DNA of 48,710 nt from Chara braunii. Taxonomy: Eukaryota > Streptophyta > Charophyceae > Charales > Characeae. This document shows positions 30,340 through 40,428 of the stretch, piece after piece (positions within the stretch are counted from its first letter, which is position 1; each line of letters opens with the position of its first letter). The stretch covers positions 2,336,697 through 2,385,406 of the forward strand of contig BFEA01000183.1 of NCBI GenBank assembly GCA_003427395.1, read 5' to 3'. Both the position numbers and the translations under genes were made by a program. The notes under the pieces are model-generated. The model saw only the letters and a list, made by a program, of their open reading frames with translations, had not been told where the DNA came from and did not search any database.

Positions 30340-31566
30340 ATCCCGTGTGCCCTAACCCTGTACATAGATCCCGTGTGCCCTACCCCTGTACATTGATCCT
30401 GTGTGCCCTAACCCTGTACATTGACCCTAGACCTAACCCTGTACATACAAGAGGGAAAGAAAAGGTAAAGGACCTGCCCTAACCCTGTACACTGTCTCTT
30501 ATACACATCTAGATGTGTATAAGAGACAGGTACATTGACCCTAGACCTAACCCTGTACATACAAGAGGGAAAGAAAAGGTAAAGGACCTGCCCTAACCCT
30601 GTACATAGATCCCGTGTGCCCTAACCCTCTACATTGACCCTAGACCTGTGCCCTAACCCTATACATATGTGCTAAGTGAGATTCGATCCCTAGACCTACC
30701 CTGTACCTGTACATAGACCCCGTGACCTGAGTAGGGTTCGATCCCCAAACCTGTCCTACGGCTTAGGTTAGTCTGTAGTTTGGCCAGTAGGACTTCATCC
30801 CTAGGTTTGTAGATTAGCAGCTAGGTCTGTTACCAATAGGCCTAGAGAGTCTGTTCTAGAAGTCTCTACTGAGTCTGTCGAAAATCTGTAGAGTCTGTAG
30901 GTTCTAGAAGTCTGTAGGGTTCTGTACGGTGGTCCAGCCAGCATGTACCTGGGTAAGGGCTGCACTCGGGGAAGGTTCTAGAGCACGCAGAGAGTTCCAC
31001 ACGTTTTGGCCCAGAAGGCCAAACGTCTGGAAGCTTCCCTGGGCCACACGTTTTGGACCAGGCCCACAGGTCTGGAGGCAGGGTCCGGGTACCTCCGAAG
31101 AAGTATAAATAAACAGGCAGCGTCCAGCCATTCATTCATTCACCTGTGTCCCATGCGGAAGAGCTGCCTTGGTATCTTGTGCGTGGAGGACTGCAGGTGC
31201 CAGGAGACGAAGTGGGCAGTGAAGAAGACAGCGGCCATAGCTGGCCAGTGGGGTAGACGATGGCGGCCATAGATAGCAGGAGGAAGACGACAGTGGCCAT
31301 AGCCGCCCAGCTGTTGGTGAAGACAAGTGTTCAGAGTGTGTGAGGCTGTGCTGAGTGGGGACATTCAAGGTGGTCCTCGTACGTGCACGCATGAGACAGT
31401 GAGGGAGAGAGTGAGGCTGGTGGTAGAGACAGTGTTCGGCGGCCATAGCCGCAAGTTGTGCAGTTGTTCAGATTGAGTTTAAGACAAGTTCATCGTTGTT
31501 TTTGAGTTGAAAGAGTTCAGTTTGCCATCGGTTCTCAAGTGTGCATGTTGTGAGCAAGTCCAGAGT
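30340..31566 (+). mobile_element. 3' LTR of A1
   Basis: Pairs with the 5' LTR. U3 is built of CCCTAACCCTGTACAT-type repeats (30340-30665) and a TATAAATAAA box lies at 31104. The R/U5 part retains about 300 bp (31148-31450) lost from the 5' LTR but present in A2. It stops at 'gtccagagt' (31566), about a dozen bases before the expected GATTGCA end, so its terminus is truncated or mutated. An adapter artefact interrupts it. Confidence 0.8.
30492..30529. other. Tn5/Nextera mate-pair junction adapter (artefact)
   Basis: The same perfect 38-bp double mosaic end as at 17804. Both flanks carry the same sequence (about 30415-30491 and 30530-30604, 'attgaccctagacctaac' to 'ccctaaccctgtac'). The duplication around the adapter is therefore also suspect. 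Confidence 0.97.
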
Positions 31567-31591
31567 TTGTCCAAACAACAATCCACATAGA

Positions 31592-31653
31592 GTCCTTCCG
31601 AACATCTGTTAGAATTGAAACAGTACAGAGAAGATTAGCATGGCCCCTGCACC
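31592..31653 (+). pseudogene. U6 snRNA pseudogene (5' half)
   Basis: The core contains ACAGAGAAGATTAGCATGG followed by CCCCTGC, the ACAGAGA box and catalytic centre of spliceosomal U6. It is preceded by a GTCC-TTC 5' stem remnant and 'acatctgttagaattg'. The match stops where GCGCAAGGATGAC is expected; an A-rich stretch ('accccaaaaaaacaaac') takes its place. Plant U6 promoter spacing (USE and TATA upstream) is absent. This is a truncated, probably retrotransposed copy. Confidence 0.85.
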
Positions 31654-32064
31654 CCAAAAAAACAAACAAGCGGACACATCAACATTCTTTGGTGCTGCTT
31701 TTAGTACTGGGAATCTTTGAGATCAACATATTACAGCCTTGAGGACAGAGTGAAAAATAAAAAAATGATAAGAGTATGGCAGACGGTCAGTCAAAGCATT
31801 CATATCCCATGCGTCCGACTTCTATTCTTGGTGCACAACTTGAAGACTCGAATGTAATAATAAAGATGCGGGAGGAAGGTACAGCAAATCATCAGCCGAT
31901 TAGCAAAACATGCAGAGCCACACCCACAAATATAATGTTCACAATTAGCCAGTGGAAAGTGAGAGATCAATTTGGTCCACAGTTTCAATGTGCTGAGACG
32001 GGCGTGGTCCTATATAAACCTACTAGTTTATTGAGAACATTATCGAACGATGATTCGTGGCGCA
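31654..32064 (+). other. Unassigned, possibly organellar intron sequence
   Basis: A 99-codon frame (31776-32075) exists, but no protein family is recognised. The context suggests it is the part of an organellar intron preceding domain V, as the D5-like hairpin follows directly. Confidence 0.35.
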
Positions 32065-32100
32065 GAGCCGTATGATGGGAAACTATCACGTGCGAGAGCC
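32065..32100 (+). pseudogene. Group II intron domain V-like remnant
   Basis: GAGCCGTATGATGGGAAACT followed by ATCACGTGCG has the layout of organellar group II domain V: GAGCCGUAUG stem, GAAA-type loop, and returning strand. The expected closing CGGUUC is altered (GCGAGAGCC). Plant mitochondrial introns have very similar D5 sequences. It is probably nuclear-transferred mitochondrial DNA. Confidence 0.45.
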
Positions 32101-32157
32101 GCTTGTGAGAAACGAAGAAGAATTATAGCTCATACTTTGCTCAAAAATGACGCCAAC

Positions 32158-32770
32158 TCCTCTAGTGAAACATGCACTGAATGAATGTCCCAGCAGGCAG
32201 CAGGACTTGCGCAGCAGTTTGGGGCAGCTTGCAGCAGCAGTCTTTTCAACATACCCATCCACAGAAGAAGATCAATACAGGATATGTTGCTCAACAATAA
32301 TTCCAACTCCTTGTGAGCCGTAGACCGAATGCCGCATCAAGCAGGACGTGCGCGGCAGCTTGCAGCAGAAAACACTTTCCACACACCTAGAAAGATCAGG
32401 AATTGCCTCTACAACACCACACTGATTCAGAGAAGACTATCAATTATAGACCACACTGATTCACAGAAGACTATCAATTATAGCTCCTATTTTGCTCAAC
32501 AAGTATACCAACTCCTCTAATGCAATGTAGATCGAATGTCGCAGCAAGCAGGGCTTATGTGGCAGCTTGCAGCAGAAAACTTTTCCACGCACGTAGAAAG
32601 ATGATGAATTGCATCTACAGCACCACACTGATTCACAGAAGAGGATCAATTATACCTGCTATTTTGCTCCACAAGTATAAGAATACCAACTACTCGAGCA
32701 GGACTTACACGGCAGCTTGCACCAGTAGTCTTTTCCACATACCTAGAAAGAAATGCTAGATTGCCTCTAC
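32158..32770. repeat. Degenerate tandem repeat of about 150-205 bp
   Basis: Units begin near 32158, 32308, 32512 and 32690. Each has 'ggcagcttgcagcag', 'ttttccac' and 'cacagaaga', followed by 'tcaattata' and 'tttgctc'. Spacing varies from 150 to 204 bp. No gene. From 32771 to 33232 nothing is recognised. Confidence 0.7.
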
Positions 32771-33227
32771 AACACCGCACCCCCCCACATCCTTCCCTAT
32801 CGAACATATACCCCCCTCCCCCCTGTTCGAAATTAATCTATTTGCCAATTTTATGCCCTTCTTTAGCCAAGACCTGGCCACCATCCCTCATTCCTCTGTT
32901 TTAGGCAAGACCTGGCCAGCATCCCAAGAAAGTTGCAGTACCATCTTCGCTTTGTTGTTTTACGAGCTTCTCCTCCTCCATTTCTTCTTTGTTTACATCT
33001 TCATCACACAACTAGCAAGCAGGAGGGCATATGGAAAACAGGACAAGAAAAACAAATGCAGAGAGAGCGTGAGAAGAAGATGAAAGTAGGTACAGATAGC
33101 GCACCACCTTGTTTATTCATTTCTCTCCTTTGTTCTTTGTTGAATACATGACCAGAGTATGTTCACTTCCCTATACATTGCTTGAATGTCCTTAGAAACG
33201 ACTTACATGAAGAGAAGAGCACAGTAA

Positions 33228-33232
<5 letters not shown>

Positions 33233-33302
<70 letters not shown>
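33233..33302. repeat. (CT)n/(CA)n microsatellite
   Basis: About 25 CT repeats are followed by about ten CA repeats, located 80 bp past the stop codon of the PDAP1-like gene. Confidence 0.95.
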
Positions 33303-33303
<1 letters not shown>

Positions 33304-33384
33304 CCTCACCCTCACATACCCATCCCGACATGTTTCAGAACCGACATGTCAAAACACAAAAGCGAAATTGGACCCACTCCAGCA

Positions 33385-33903
33385 TCACTTCTTGCGTGTT
33401 TCTTGTTTCTTTGCTTCGCGGGCAGCTTTCTCTTCCTCTCTCTTCCTAGCAGCCTCTTCTCTTTGCTGGCGAATGATTGCCAACCTCTCCAGATCTTTTC
33501 GTGCCTCTTCCGTCTTCCCCTGCTCGTGCAGCTTCCAGTACCTTTCCTTTGCCTTCTGCTTGTCCAACTCCTCTCTCTCCCTTCTTGACATCTCCACCGG
33601 TTTCTCAATGTCTGCATCCTTCGCCTTCACGCTCCTGGCCGCAGCCCTGTTCGGGTTCGCCACCTCTATGAGCCCACCGACTCCCTTCTGTTTTTTTCCC
33701 TCGTCTTCTTCTTCTTCATCATCAGACTCCGTTTCCTCAGAATCCTCCTCCTCCTCATACCCCTTGGGGTCATCTTCACCAAGTCGACGCCTCCTCTCCT
33801 GTCCCTCACTGGAAGCCGACCCCCCTATTACATCCGGGGTAGAAAATCTCCTCCGTCCCGTCGGACCCTTCTTGAACTTCCCACGGCCCCCACCTTTACC
33901 CAT
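33385..33903 (-). CDS. PDAP1/PP28-family protein (28 kDa heat- and acid-stable phosphoprotein)
   Basis: A small, highly charged cytosolic phosphoprotein of the casein-kinase-substrate PP28 family, conserved in plants and animals; its cellular role is poorly defined. The start at 33903 ([20 protein letters not shown]) is preferred over one nine codons upstream because plant homologues begin MGRGKFKGKPTGRR. The order is typical: basic Gly/Lys N-terminus, FSTP motif, acidic Glu/Asp/Ser stretch (residues about 45-75), [13 protein letters not shown], then the conserved helix [20 protein letters not shown] and '[20 protein letters not shown]'. At 172 residues it is complete, uninterrupted and stops at 33385. 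It lacks introns, so a retrogene is possible. It lies head-to-head with the A2 LTR 220 bp away. Confidence 0.9.
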   Translation of the reverse strand: MGKGGGRGKFKKGPTGRRRFSTPDVIGGSASSEGQERRRRLGEDDPKGYEEEEDSEETESDDEEEEDEGKKQKGVGGLIEVANPNRAAARSVKAKDADIEKPVEMSRREREELDKQKAKERYWKLHEQGKTEEARKDLERLAIIRQQREEAARKREEEKAAREAKKQETRKK

Positions 33904-34123
33904 CCTTAGTTCCCCTTGAAAGACTGACACGAATTCTCACAACCCTTGATTCGATGTCACCCTGGAAAAGGCAATCGCAACCACAACACGGACACAGCAC
34001 AGACATTGGCAGAGGGTACTGTAAGTGCGTACTCGCAGAGGGTACAGTAAGTAGGGGTGTACTCCCACTAGGACTTTTTCTACTAAGTTGTTCTGGATGT
34101 GATTGCTGTCAGGTGCATCCAGG

Positions 34124-35090
34124 TGAAACGGTATTCACCTGTTCGCAGTAGCTGATGCAGATCCCAGGGCTCGATCCCTAGTCTTGTCCTTACCTGTGTA
34201 CAGTATCTGTGTTGACCCCGAGAGTTGAACCCGCGACATGTGTATTTGTAACAGTTGGTAGACTGTCGTAGGGCCTGTAGGTAGTAGGGGTTCGATCTGT
34301 AGACCTGTCGGGTAGGAGTCTTAGCAAGGTCTAGAAGTCGTAGCTGTAGCCCCTCCGAAAGGTCAAGGTCGTAGCTGCTACAGTCCTGAAGGGTCAAGGT
34401 CGTAGCTGCTACAGTCCTCAAGGGTCAAGGTCGCAGCTGCTACAGTATCGAAAGGCCAAGTCCACGGCCTTCCGGAAGGTCCTAGTAGAGGCGTTTCGAA
34501 GCTGCTCACGTTTAGGCTGAGGCAAGTGGGCAAGTGGTGGAGTCTATCCGTGCTGAGTCAGCAGTCCCAGTCCCAGTCAGTCCTAGTCCAGTCAAGCAAG
34601 TACCGCATGGGACTGTGTGCACCACGGGCATGGGAAAAGGGGCAGACCAACGAGATACAGAAGTGTAAATCAAGAAGAAGCGCCCAGCTATTCATTCATT
34701 CCTGCGTAAGCCATGCGGATGCGCTGCCACAGCAACTTGTGCGAGGTGGTCTGCAGTGAGCCCGAAGACGAAGTGGGCAAGAGAAGGAGCTTAGCCATAG
34801 CGATAGGGTAGCGGCGGGCATAGCCGCCATAGCTGAGAGGAGAGTGTAGCGTGTATGTGTGTGCATGTCTGTACCGTGTGATGCATGTGGGATATCCAGG
34901 GTGGTCCTGTGTGTGTGTGAACAGAGAGTTGTACAGGCCCTGTGCCGCTATATCCATTTGAAGTGAACGAGTATCTGAACTGCGTTCTTGGTTACTATAT
35001 CTCTGAGTTCTGAGTGGGCGCTTGTCGCCAGTTTGCTGCCCAACCTGTTTACATGCATACAAAGAGTGAAAGATAGCGAGTCTGATTGCA
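34124..35090 (+). mobile_element. 5' LTR of element A2 (family A)
   Basis: Begins TGAAACGGTATTCACC and ends GATTGCA, directly before a perfect primer site at 35092. It aligns in inverse orientation with 41063-42051. R/U5 resembles A1 (CCATGCGGA...GCTGCC, 'gaagacgaagtgggca', 'gggtggtcct'), while U3 differs, so it is a subfamily. U3 holds three roughly 31-bp direct repeats. The remainder of A2 beyond the leader is not in the window, because element B is inserted and the sequence then joins A3. Confidence 0.8.
34355..34455 (+). promoter_or_regulatory. U3 direct repeats with GTAGCTGCTAC palindrome
   Basis: Three to four units of 'gggtcaaggtcgtagctgct' type, about 31 bp apart. Each contains GGTCAAGGTCG and an 11-bp palindrome GTAGCTGCTAC (GCAGCTGCTAC in the third). 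The same repeats occur inversely at 41732-41815 in A3. Repeated U3 blocks are often enhancers; function is inferred. Confidence 0.6.
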
Positions 35091-35091
35091 T

Positions 35092-35103
35092 TGGTATCGG
35101 AGC
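35092..35103 (+). promoter_or_regulatory. Primer-binding site of A2
   Basis: TGGTATCGGAGC, one base after the LTR end, identical to those of B and C. Confidence 0.85.
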
Positions 35104-35247
35104 AGGTACCCGCTATCCTATGCGCGTTCGTCGTTTGTCGCAGGGAGAGTCACGCGCCATAGCCGAAGTCGTCATCGGAGAGGAAGTCCGCCATAGCCGA
35201 AGTCGTCATTGAAGAAGCCGCCGCACGCACCTGCAGAGAAGACCACG

Positions 35248-35292
<45 letters not shown>
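35104..35292 (+). promoter_or_regulatory. A2 leader and (GA)n microsatellite
   Basis: The leader start resembles A1 (CAGGTACCCG, GCCATAGCCG repeated) and ends in an uninterrupted (GA)n tract at 35251-35292, where element B begins. Confidence 0.75.
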
Positions 35293-35295
<3 letters not shown>

Positions 35296-36320
35296 TAATA
35301 ACCCTGTTCAGAAGTGGCCTGGGGCTCAGAACTCAGCCCCAGGAAACGCAGACCTGAGTTGGTATGCGCTGGGCTGTGTGACCAAGGCAAGCCCAGGCCT
35401 GAGTCTGTCGAGTGCGACTGTGTGACCGAACACTGCACACAGGAAATTCAAGAGTCAAGCTCCACTGTAGAGTCAAAGGTACTGCACACAGGCCCTTGGT
35501 TGGATACACTCACTTGTTGTGCGCAGGTATCCAGACAGCATCCAGGGTGGAGGGAATTTGGTTTCAGGCCAATCTGGGCCCTCATTTGCATTGAGATCTG
35601 GACGCTGAGGGATGATACAGCATCCGGGGTCCAGACCCCGCATCAACACTACATAAGAGCTGACTCCCTGGAATTGACATTAATTCTGTCTTGCGTTGAT
35701 GCTGACTTCACGCGTTGACTTCAACGCCGGCTCGACACTGCGCCGCTGGCATTGTGACTTGGCGAGGCGCAGCTAGCCTGGCATGGTGGCCTGCTTGCTC
35801 CTGTCTTCTTGGCATGCTGACGTGGCAGCTGCCCTGTGGCTGCCCTGTGCTGTCGCTCATGTGGCTGCTGCCACGTGTATCGTTGGCTGATGTGGCTGCT
35901 GCCATGTGTGTTATGACTGGGACTACGTAATCGGCATTGCTGTTCTGTTTCGTCGTCACTCCAGGAGGAGATCAGGACTGTGGAGAGTTCGAGAATACGT
36001 ACCTGGTGGTCTTCATGTCGACATTGCTCCAGTGCTGATGTGGGAATGACTAGACGTGCCATGTGGCACATTGAGGATACTTTGGATACTCGTTCAGACT
36101 ATTGATTATTGAGGTGGTAGTAGAGGAGGGAGCCCGAAGCGGGAGTGGGCATTGTACTTCCTCTCCTTTGTCTCTTCTCCCTCCTCTCTCTTCGTCTGTG
36201 TATGATTACCTCATCTCATTCCGTCTGGTTACGATTTTGACTATTAGTAATCATCAACCGATGGACATTTATCTGGGCTTGCATTGTTGACAACTGTCTT
36301 CACGATCTGGGTTCATTGCA
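35293..36320 (+). mobile_element. 5' LTR of element B
   Basis: Begins TGTAATAACCCTG right after the GA tract and ends GGTTCATTGCA, followed by a primer site at 36324. It is about 1028 bp and its sequence is unrelated to the A or C LTRs. It contains one TGACGTGGC and several TGATGTGGC motifs. No second copy is present in the window, since B is truncated at the other end. Confidence 0.75.
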
Positions 36321-36323
36321 ATT

Positions 36324-36335
36324 TGGTATCGGAGC
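36324..36335 (+). promoter_or_regulatory. Primer-binding site of B
   Basis: TGGTATCGGAGC, three bases after the LTR end. Confidence 0.85.
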
Positions 36336-37471
36336 AGTTCTCCTAACGACGACATTTGTGCATTGAGTACGCGCCCGGTGGCGAGCAGGTAAGTAAGGTT
36401 GAGTAGGTGATGACATGGCAAGGGATACATTGGGGGTGTTGACGTGGTACATACCTCGCTGGCAAGAAGACATTGCAGGGGTTTGCTGACGAAGTACAGA
36501 TTCACTGGCGAGAAGACCTGACCGGAGCAGCTGACAGGGTACAGACTCTGCTGGCGAGAAGACACCCCTATCAGGCTGCTGACGTGGCAGTAGGGATCGT
36601 GACAAGGGATACCGCACGCCAGCCAGGATCGCAATAGTGACGTGAGATCGCGATCCTATCCTGACGTGGCACATATAGTGGTGCGTCTAAAGACCCTGTT
36701 GATTGCTGATGTGGCAGTTCTTGTGCTGCTGACACGCGACAGGGTCTCCTACAGATGCTGACGTGGCTTTGGAGAACAAGACTGACTGCTGACATGGCTG
36801 GAAAGAGTCATCACACCTGTCTTGTGAGGTGGTGACTCCCTTCTGACGTGGCAACAGACCCTTTTTCTGACGCGGCATAATCTGACTGGCTCGAACGGCG
36901 ACGGTATCTCATGTGACGCTTGGAAGAGGCATGTGGCGAGGATCGGACTACACATTTGCTGACGTGGCATCCCATTATTGACAGACTGGACAGAGTGCTG
37001 ACATGGCAACATTTGCTATGTTGGCACTCCAGGGATGACACGTGGCAGGCAGGATACTGCCAAGTAAGAGGTGCACTCCAAAGACGACAGCGGTACAGCT
37101 GACTGGACAGATTTCACAGTTGTAGTGCCAGCTGTCAAGGGGAGTGCGTGATCGCACTGACATCAAAAAGACACAGCAAACTGACGAAGAGTGCTAACAA
37201 ACTGTTTTGTGATTATTGTTGGCATGCTTACCTGTTGTTGATGTGTGTGGTGTTTGCGTACTTACTTGTGTGTTGTGTCTGATCACACGGGCCTGACGCG
37301 ATACCTGTACACTCTTGTTTAGGACGTCGTCACACGGACAGACAAAGAACAGCAATAGTTAGAAATAGAAATAATTGTATCTGATTCTTTTTTTTCTTCG
37401 GTTCTTTGAAATCTTGCTGTGGTAGAATCAGTGCGGCCGTGGAATTTATAACCGTTAATTAAGTATTTATT
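36336..37471 (+). promoter_or_regulatory. B leader with dispersed TGACGTGGC motifs
   Basis: A 1.1-kb leader without a gene. Exact TGACGTGGC occurs near 36580, 36662, 36757, 36844 and 36960. Variants (TGACATGGC, TGATGTGGC, TGACGCGGC) are interspersed, for example near 36410, 36712, 36790, 36866 and 36995. 'ctggcgagaagac' also repeats near 36465, 36500 and 36550. The ACGT core fits plant bZIP sites (C/G-box hybrid). From 37190 to 37471 it is AT-rich with nothing recognised. Confidence 0.55.
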
Positions 37472-39480
37472 GTGCCGCAGACGCACATCACAATGTATTT
37501 TCTCTGGAATTCTCTGAAATTGTCGATGCTCACACGTTTTATCCCTCTTCTCTTCTACCCAGTCTCACTCATGTTTGCTATTGACGAGGAGACTCCTGAC
37601 CCCCGAACGAAGCAGCAAGTGAAAGAGCGGAAAAAAGTCTTGATTGCCCGTTTGGACAAATTGATTTCTGAACTACATGATGCCGGTGAAGATGCTGAGG
37701 TTCACGTTCGCAGCCTGTTCGATTTAAAAGCATTGCATAATGCTATTGAATCGGCTGTAACAGGCACCGTCGTCATTCATGTTCAGGATATACTAATCAA
37801 GTGTCGACACTTGATAAGTATATCATGGATCAGTTCTCCGAGCTTGCTGCACGGAAAGAAGAAGGAGAAAGGGTTGTGTCTGAAGAAACCGTGGATGAGA
37901 ATATCAGACTACTTGAAGAAGCACCCGTAAGAGAGAAGAAGAGGAAAGAAGAATTGAGAAAGAGAAAGAGTGAACAACAATAACAGAAAATTCAAGAATT
38001 TGACAAACTATTGTTAAGACCGAAGGGGAAGAACAAGCAATTCTCTGGCTCAGCTTGTCACTTACCTTGCCCACCTGGAAATGAAAATCGATCAATATGG
38101 TGAACGGATGCAGTCACAGATCGTTGATGTGGCCGCAGGACTCCGGATAATCACGAATCTGGTCAAAGGAAAGGAAAAGGTCAAGGAAGAAAAAACTGAA
38201 AAAACAGAGAAACTAATGGGAGATGCCATGAAGTCTCTTATTGTAGAGACTCAGAAACCGGAAGAGAAGAAAGGAGAACCTTCCAGTCCGCCGAAGTCTC
38301 CAAACGGAACAAAGGAAAACACCACACAACCTGAGAAACCTAAAAGAAAGGAGAAGGTCAAAATGAAATTGCCTTTCACATTTTGTAATAAGAAAGATGA
38401 AAATCTGCTTTTGTGGATCGCACAGATTCAAACGTACTATGGCACGGCCCCTATCGAACCCGATTCCCAGGTTGCTTTCTCAACTTCTTGTCTCGGGGGG
38501 GAAGCTAAGGAATGGGTGTTGGCCGAAGCTAATGCGGCAGGGTTCAATGACATTGGGGAGTGGGTTGGAACCTTGAACCTCAAGCAGTTCCTTGGTAAGA
38601 TCAAGGAACGGTTTCTGGACAAAATGACGGCCGACAAGGCTTTTGACCAGCTCACCACAATTGGTCAGAAACATTGGACCTTTGTGGAATCGCTGTCTCG
38701 GGAAGTTGATCGGTTGCTGCAGGTTCCGGGATTGAACATGCAAGACAACCAAGTCTTGTACATCTATTCCCGTGCTCTGCCCGAGCCCATCCGTGGACAA
38801 CTCGTGGCAGAGTCCAAGTCTGGTAAGTATAATTACAGGCAGTTTCGGGATCTGGCTCTACAACGAGAGCAAATGACATCTCAGGTTGAGAATTCTTATG
38901 CGTTTGTTGTGAAATATGGTGGTGGTGCAGGTTCAGGTAAGCGGATACTTTGGCGCCAAAAGTGCCAGGACCACACCCTTGTCGTCTTTGACGACGATAC
39001 CGTGGAGAAGTGGCCATTGGAGGCCGAGGGTGTGGCAAGCAGCAGTGATTCTGGGAAGGGGGAAGTGACTGCTGTTGTGGTCAACAAGGGAGGACCACGA
39101 CTGCCAGTTAAGAAGAAGAAGCCACGCTCGTTCCCAGAGCACCCCAGGTTTTGGCGCCAAAAGCGCCAGGACCACACCCTTGTCGTCTTTGACGACGATA
39201 CCGTGGAGAAGTGGCCATTGGAGGCCGAGGGTGTGGCAAGCAGCAGTGATTCCGGGAAGGGGGAAGTCACTGCTGCCGTGGTCAACAAGGGAGGACCACG
39301 ACTGCCAGTTAAGAAGAAGAAGCCACGCTCGTTCCCAGAGCACCCCGGGATTGCGGCCAGGAAGTTGGAAAAAGATGGACCTGTCACAGGAAACGTGGCA
39401 GGAAAGAATGGATAACGCACAATGTTTGAAGTGTGGGACCGCAGGGCATGTGATTGCATGGTGCCCACTTATCCGTAACC
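37472..39480 (+). pseudogene. gag: B gag (frameshifted)
   Basis: The N-terminal part (to about 37800) continues in a second frame (37801-37983, charged coiled coil). After a break it resumes at 38081 with KMKLPFTFCNKKDENLLLWI and the capsid (to 'IYSRALPEPIRGQL'). An exact 201-bp in-frame duplication follows (38949-39149 and 39150-39350), each copy encoding QDHTLVVFDDDTVEKWPLEA and a Lys-rich tail. The zinc knuckle CLKCGTAGHVIAWC (about 39425-39466) is in the next frame, after a TAA at 39413. Frame changes occur near 37800, 37984 and in the duplicated part. Confidence 0.8.
38949..39350 (+). repeat. 201-bp in-frame tandem duplication in B gag
   Basis: Two copies starting 'ttggcgccaaaag', differing at very few positions (for example TGC/CGC, TTG/CCG), so the duplication is recent. 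It keeps the reading frame (67 codons). Confidence 0.92.
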
Positions 39481-39534
39481 CAAAAGCGAGCCGCGTAGGA
39501 GTAGCATCTGCTCCTACTGAGTCGAAGGGTTTGG

Positions 39535-40428
39535 ATGAAGATGCGCTTGACTCGCATGGCAGAGGATGGTTCTTCTTCGGCCCATCATCCGGAACACCAT
39601 GAACCTGTCTTATGTTCTATCTCTCAGGACGACTCCCTTGACGAGCTTGGCAACGAGTTGCTGGCATTACGAAGCTCGTGGGCTACGAAAGCTAAGTCTA
39701 AGGGTGACCTACTACTCGCGGATGTAGAGATTGCACGTACACGTGTAGGTGCACTGTTGGACTCGGGATCCACGCGATCCTACATATCCGAGAAAGCAAT
39801 CCGCAAATTGCATCTCGGAATGAAGGTGGAAAACTTGTCTAGACCTATCACGTCTGTTTTGGCTGACGAAAGCACGATCACTGTCTCGCAGTATGTTGAT
39901 CGTGTCAAGTGTTGGTTTCGAACAAGGGAAGGTAAGAAGATTTTGCATGAGGTATCCTTCCTGATTGAAAAGAACCTACCGTTTAACTTGATTCTGGGAA
40001 TGGATTGCCACGAGGAAGCCAACCCAGATATTAAGTTCAAAGAGAAGGTTGTGCAATTGCGAGACGCACAATTTGAATTGAAACCAATTAAATTGTTTCA
40101 TAAGTCTGGCTCTGACTCTAGTCTGTCTTTTTGTTGTATGAGTTCTCCAGCCTTTCGTTCAATGGTTTCAAAGAAGTTGGAACAGGAAATAATGATGGTT
40201 TTAGTAAAAAGAGCAGGAGAGTCCTCTACTTCCTATCCTTCTTCAACTGAAAAACTCTTAAGCGAGGATAAAGACTTGTTCACTGAACCCACAGGAATAA
40301 CTGAACGTGCAATTAAGCACATTGAAATTGTTCCTGGATGTAAAATTCCCAAGGGCCCTATCTATCGAATGTTTGCTAGGGAACTTGAGGAACTGAGAAA
40401 ACAACTGCAAGACTTAACAGAGAAATGA
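39535..40428 (+). pseudogene. pol: B protease and start of RT
   Basis: The retropepsin active site is ALLDSGSTRSYISEKAIRKL (about 39752-39811), with LPFNLILGMDCHEE downstream. A tether follows, then the RT opening with KGPIYRMFARELEELRKQLQ. The frame ends at TGA 40426-40428, where related elements read GWIRPS, and continues unchanged after it. The gene is otherwise open for 297 codons. Confidence 0.87.

Noticed and set aside
30340-30665. Telomere-like CCCTAACCCTG repeats
   Set aside because: CCCTAACCC occurs once per roughly 30-75-bp unit together with TGTACAT and is part of the LTR U3 in both LTR copies; there is no uninterrupted heptamer array.
33182-33919. 245-codon plus-strand frame
   Set aside because: It is the antisense shadow of the PDAP1-like gene and runs through the CT/CA microsatellite.
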